A stretch of 11,999 nt of DNA, taken from contig JAOXYB010048525.1 of NCBI GenBank assembly GCA_028565635.1, forward strand, positions 1 to 11,999. Direction: 5' to 3'. Both the position numbers and the translations under genes were made by a program. The DNA is from Phoronis ovalis. Lineage: Eukaryota; Phoronida; Phoronidae. The notes beneath the pieces are model-generated. The model had not been told where the DNA came from, ran no database searches, and saw only the letters and a list, made by a program, of their open reading frames with translations. Position 1 is the first letter of the stretch, and the number at the start of each line of letters is the position of its first letter. This document shows, piece after piece, positions 9,121 to 11,999 of the stretch.

Positions 9121-9860
9121 ACTGTGTCCGAATCGCATGAACATTTTCGAGGCGGCATCTTCACAGACCCTCTAGACTTGCCAAATTTCACCAGGCCTAT
9201 TTCTGTAGCAAATGTGTAGCATCTTTGCCAGTGTATTATACATTTTAGTAATATCACAGTGACCTAAAATTACACTATCTTGAAAACAAACTTTTTTCGC
9301 AGTTTACTTGGATGTCTCATTTTTTGTTTTCAATAAGAACTAGGTTCTATATGCTAAAATATGTTTCCAGTGATAATTCCAACAAGTATCCAAACACTTT
9401 TTAATGGTATACATTTGTAATAGTTTTAAATATAAAGTACTATAAGACTGGCACAAAAGCATAACACAAAACTCAGTAACTATAAGTTGCCAAATTTCAG
9501 AAAAGAGCATGTTCTTGAGTTATTGAAGAGCAAGTTAAGTCGTTTGTGCAGACCTTGGTTACAGACGCAAAACTATTTTTTTGTTTTCTGATTTTCCTTT
9601 CTGTCAGAGGAGGCTGATTGTAGCTTGATTTTAATAGTGTTGCTGTTTTCAAAACCTAGGTCTAAAAAAAAGAGGATTGTTTCCAATAGGGCAGGTATTT
9701 TTTTCTTTTTACTAACCAAAACATGGCAGATGCAAGGTTTATGCTGATGGCTAAAACACTTTAGGGTTGGCGCTTAAATTAGGGTTGTCGGAAACAAAAT
9801 TCTTTTTATTTTATGCCTTATGACAGCACATTTTAAATTAAGAACCATGTTAATCATTAC
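9121..9860. other. Intergenic region between convergent genes
   Basis: No gene or RNA is supported. TTAGGGTTG occurs twice 17-18 nt apart near 9761-9787, too little to be a telomeric repeat. Several A and T homopolymer runs lie at about 9575-9720. The plus-strand and minus-strand transcription units appear to end on either side. Confidence 0.5.
9805..9810 (-). terminator. Second minus-strand poly(A) signal candidate
   Basis: TTTATT on the plus strand reads AATAAA on the minus strand. It is 73 nt beyond the first candidate for the dehydrogenase transcript and could act as an alternative site. Confidence 0.3.
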
Positions 9861-9877
9861 AAAACAGTATTTCTTTG

Positions 9878-9883
9878 TTTATT
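9878..9883 (-). terminator. Poly(A) signal for the dehydrogenase transcript
   Basis: TTTATT on the plus strand is AATAAA on the minus strand. It is the first such hexamer after the minus-strand stop at 10574-10576, giving a 3' UTR of about 700 nt. Confidence 0.55.
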
Positions 9884-10063
9884 ACAAACTATATTGTAAA
9901 TATGTTATAAATTATAGATACAAAATTGCAAAACACTGTGATTGTATAATTAATAATTAAAAACATATTTCTTAGTGAGTTGGATGAATTTACTGTAAGC
10001 ATCCAGCTTCTTACTATGAACTTGTTACTGTCAATGCTAGCCCTTAGTTGGAAAGGGCACACA

Positions 10064-10083
10064 ACATACATACATACATACAG
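10064..10083. repeat. ACAT microsatellite, about 5 units
   Basis: The tetranucleotide ACAT is repeated almost five times without interruption. It is short and probably polymorphic. Confidence 0.8.
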
Positions 10084-10573
10084 AACAAGTTTTTTGATGT
10101 TAAAACACCATCTTCATCTATTACAGTTGAAAGCACCAATAGTGTGATACATAGCAACCTACCATGGATCATTATCATGGATTTAAATATTTTCACGTAA
10201 AAATACACCATCTTACAATTCTTAAGCATCTCTTTGATGAAATAGGTAAAACAGTCACCTAATCTTTCTAAAGAATGCGATAACCTTTCATCAGCATGCA
10301 ACTAAATAATGTCCAAAATATCAAAAATGCTCAACAGGTGATGATATTCTATTCAACAGATTTTGATTGAAGGAGAGCATCTACTCACAGGAACCATCAA
10401 CATGGTGTCACTGTTCTATTTTTCCCCATATTGCATAAACTTTAAGCATAACAAGAGAGAAGCTATGTAGATATGATCTCTCCATACTTTACCAGTGAGA
10501 GTGAAGAACGGTTGTAATACACATGGCCATTAATGGCCTGAAAACTATAACCTGTCAAGCATCCGATGTCTCA

Positions 10574-10766
10574 TCATGGTTGAAACTGTGTAAGTTCGAC
10601 ACTGAGGTCCCACAATTCTTGAGCAAGTTTGTCATCTTTTGCGATATCACTTTCCTTACACTGTGCACATCGTTCGAAGTATTTTCCTGAGATAGTAGTA
10701 AGGGATTCATCAACAGCACAATATATAACTGTTTGTGCACCAGCTTCACTACTCGTACCCATTTTC
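10574..10766 (-). CDS. C-terminal exon of a retinol dehydrogenase 11/12/13/14-like short-chain dehydrogenase
   Basis: Read on the minus strand, the exon encodes 63 residues ending at a TGA (10576-10574): KMGTSSEAGAQTVIY, then CAVDESL, SGKYF, and later AKDDKLAQELWDLSVEL. The ordered motifs GAQT, (I/V)YCA, SGKYF and LW-x-LS-x-xL are those I know from the C-terminus of RDH11/12/13/14-type enzymes, which reduce or oxidise retinoids and other lipid aldehydes with NADP(H), usually at membranes. The Rossmann fold and the YxxxK catalytic site lie in upstream exons and are absent here. The exon probably starts at 10766, after ATATAG; the pyrimidine tract there is weak, so the boundary is less certain than the family. 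The exon gives the third base of a split codon. The paralogue within the RDH group, and so the substrate, cannot be decided from this tail. Confidence 0.85.
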
Positions 10767-11006
10767 CTATATTATACATATCATACTTTTAAAATGTGAT
10801 AAAATATGATAGTTGAAACAGAGGTTAGCTGTTTAAGTAAAACTACTACTTTCATTGGGTAACATATAATTTACATTTCATAGTATTACTTTGTGAAACA
10901 AGCCAAAAAGTTAGGCTTTCAATGAAGTTTCTATTTGTAGAATGAATCTTTAATCTGCACATGGGCTTTAAGGGCATCCGATGCATAATCATCACAAACA
11001 TAGATG
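10767..11006 (-). other. Intron of the dehydrogenase-like gene, no recognised content
   Basis: This lies upstream of the terminal exon on the minus strand. I found no further dehydrogenase exon here or beyond, up to 11999. GCATCCGATG occurs at 10975-10984 and also at 10558-10567 near the end of the coding exon, probably by chance. Confidence 0.5.
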
Positions 11007-11905
11007 TCTGACTTGCAACGGTCTCTAACTATCATAGTTTTCAAGATTAGGGCACAAATAGGTTATTTCGAGATCAAATTTAACCACCAATCCAGGCCAA
11101 TTAATATAGAACTTAACCTGTAGTTTCATGTATAATAACATTCTGATTTGCAATTATAGTCTCTCTCTATTAATCTGTATTCAAGATATCAGCACAAATA
11201 GCTTATCTTGAGAATAAACATGGCCACAAGTAATTCGGGTCAAAATCAAACTATACTTTGTAGTTTGACCTATAGTTACCTTTTGTTTCACAACAGTATT
11301 TCCACCTTTCAGTTTTCAATAAATGTCGAAGATTTGGATAGGCATTTGACCCACTTCTCAAAGTCTTCCTAAAATCTCACCTAGTCTAATACACCCAAAC
11401 ACTTATTGTCTTCATGAATCCATGCCCTCTCGGAAACAAACATGGTTAACCAGTCGGCCATATTGGAAACAATCCAGGTCGAAATGTACCTGACCTGTAC
11501 TTTGACCTTTACTTGCCCCGTACCAAATATAAAGCAGTTATTGCGAAATAAAGGAAGTGTTATGCACAACAAAAAACAGTCTAAGATTCAACATTTGATT
11601 CACTCCAGGGACTCATTTCTAGGTCATTCTAAAATGTCATTCAGCCTAATGCACCCACCAACCTGTGGCCTGTGTGAATTCACCTTCAAATTGTCCAGTC
11701 AACACTTAGTCTTTCTGGAAAGTGGCGCAACGTGATATGCTCTCAGGAACAAACTTGGCGACCAGTCGGCCATATAGGAAGTTATCCAGGTCAAAATTAC
11801 AACTGACCTGCAGTTTGACCTGTACTTACTCCATAACGAGTATGAAGCTGTTCAAATAAACACTGAAGCTCTTATCGCAAGACAAAGAAAGTGTTACGCA
11901 CAAAA
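11007..11905. repeat. Degenerate tandem array with about four units
   Basis: Two shorter units start at 11007 and 11142 (TCTGA-TTGCAA, later GCACAAATAG-TTAT-T-GAGA), about 135 nt apart. Two longer units match at CTAAAAT...CTAAT-CACCCA (11369 and 11629, offset 260) and at CAGTCGGCCATAT-GGAA...ATCCAGGTC (11451 and 11763, offset 312), so the last unit carries an extra stretch of about 50 nt. All four share a block with a CAAA/CATGG-like start and, in at least three, TTTGACCT. No coding capacity is convincing. It is probably a repeat-family cluster or old local duplication. Confidence 0.65.
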
Positions 11906-11947
11906 ACAAGAACAACGCACTGTGCATGCTCAGAATTTCTCGAGCCA

Positions 11948-11986
11948 GAGGAAACGTTACGATCTATTGTATTGTGACGTTTCCTC
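11948..11986. repeat. Near-perfect 13-bp inverted repeat at the window edge
   Basis: Arms GAGGAAACGTTAC (11948-11960) and GTGACGTTTCCTC (11974-11986) pair at 12 of 13 positions around a 13-nt spacer. The window ends 13 nt later, so whether it is part of a larger element cannot be seen. Confidence 0.7.
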
Positions 11987-11999
11987 TACCCCATTTCCA

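Larger units (their letters stand above)
9860..10573 (-). other. 3' UTR of the dehydrogenase-like gene
   Basis: AT-rich non-coding sequence between the minus-strand stop and the AATAAA at 9883-9878. The two minus-strand open frames here (9889-10071 and 10044-10301) show no protein-like composition or known motif. An ACAT microsatellite at 10064-10083 lies within it. Confidence 0.5.

Noticed and set aside
9761-9787. TTAGGG twice, as an interstitial telomeric repeat
   Set aside because: The two hexamers are separated by unrelated bases, so this is within chance.
9889-10301. Minus-strand frames of 60 and 85 codons downstream of the dehydrogenase stop
   Set aside because: They sit in the expected 3' UTR and show no family motif.
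10555-10779. A second minus-strand frame overlapping the dehydrogenase exon
   Set aside because: It is a frame shadow; only the other frame gives the SGKYF and LW-x-LS motifs.
11381-11735. Open frames on both strands within the tandem array (63 and 97 codons)
   Set aside because: They lie in degenerate repeat DNA, differ between units, and have no splice context or recognisable domain.

Overview
The window looks like AT-rich nuclear DNA from an animal, probably an invertebrate. Long non-coding stretches separate exons with recognisable splice signals. Poly(A) signals of the AATAAA type follow two of the open frames, and degenerate repeats fill the edges. No prokaryotic signals (ribosome binding sites, operons) are seen. 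Nothing in the sequence fixes the phylum.

Layout. 1-1018 is non-coding, intron-like DNA with a T-rich imperfect repeat at about 501-665. A very large plus-strand exon starts after a splice acceptor at 1018 and runs open to a stop at 7273-7275. It encodes about 2084 residues of disordered Lys/Glu/Thr-rich protein, dominated by about 40 degenerate copies of an LKSKFET-type repeat. Its 3' UTR has an AATAAA at 7986-7991. A second plus-strand exon follows a textbook branch point and acceptor at 8333. It encodes 172 residues that end in about 45 hydrophobic residues, with its own stop (8852-8854) and AATAAA (9095-9100). Converging from the right is a minus-strand terminal exon (10766-10574). It encodes the C-terminus of a short-chain dehydrogenase of the retinol dehydrogenase 11/12/13/14 type, with a 3' UTR running back to about 9860. 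The remainder, 10767-11999, is intron or flank of that gene. It holds a degenerate tandem array (11007-11905) and a near-perfect inverted repeat (11948-11986).

How the parts may work together. The two plus-strand exons enter in the same phase, one base of a split codon coming from upstream, so they could be alternative last exons of one gene. In addition, the best donor I see inside the giant exon (GTGAGT at 1442), and a second donor 12 nt later, are both in the phase needed to join the 8334 exon. One locus could therefore make a giant soluble repeat protein or a short membrane-anchored protein. This is inferred from sequence only and is the main point to test. I could not assign the plus-strand gene to a named family.
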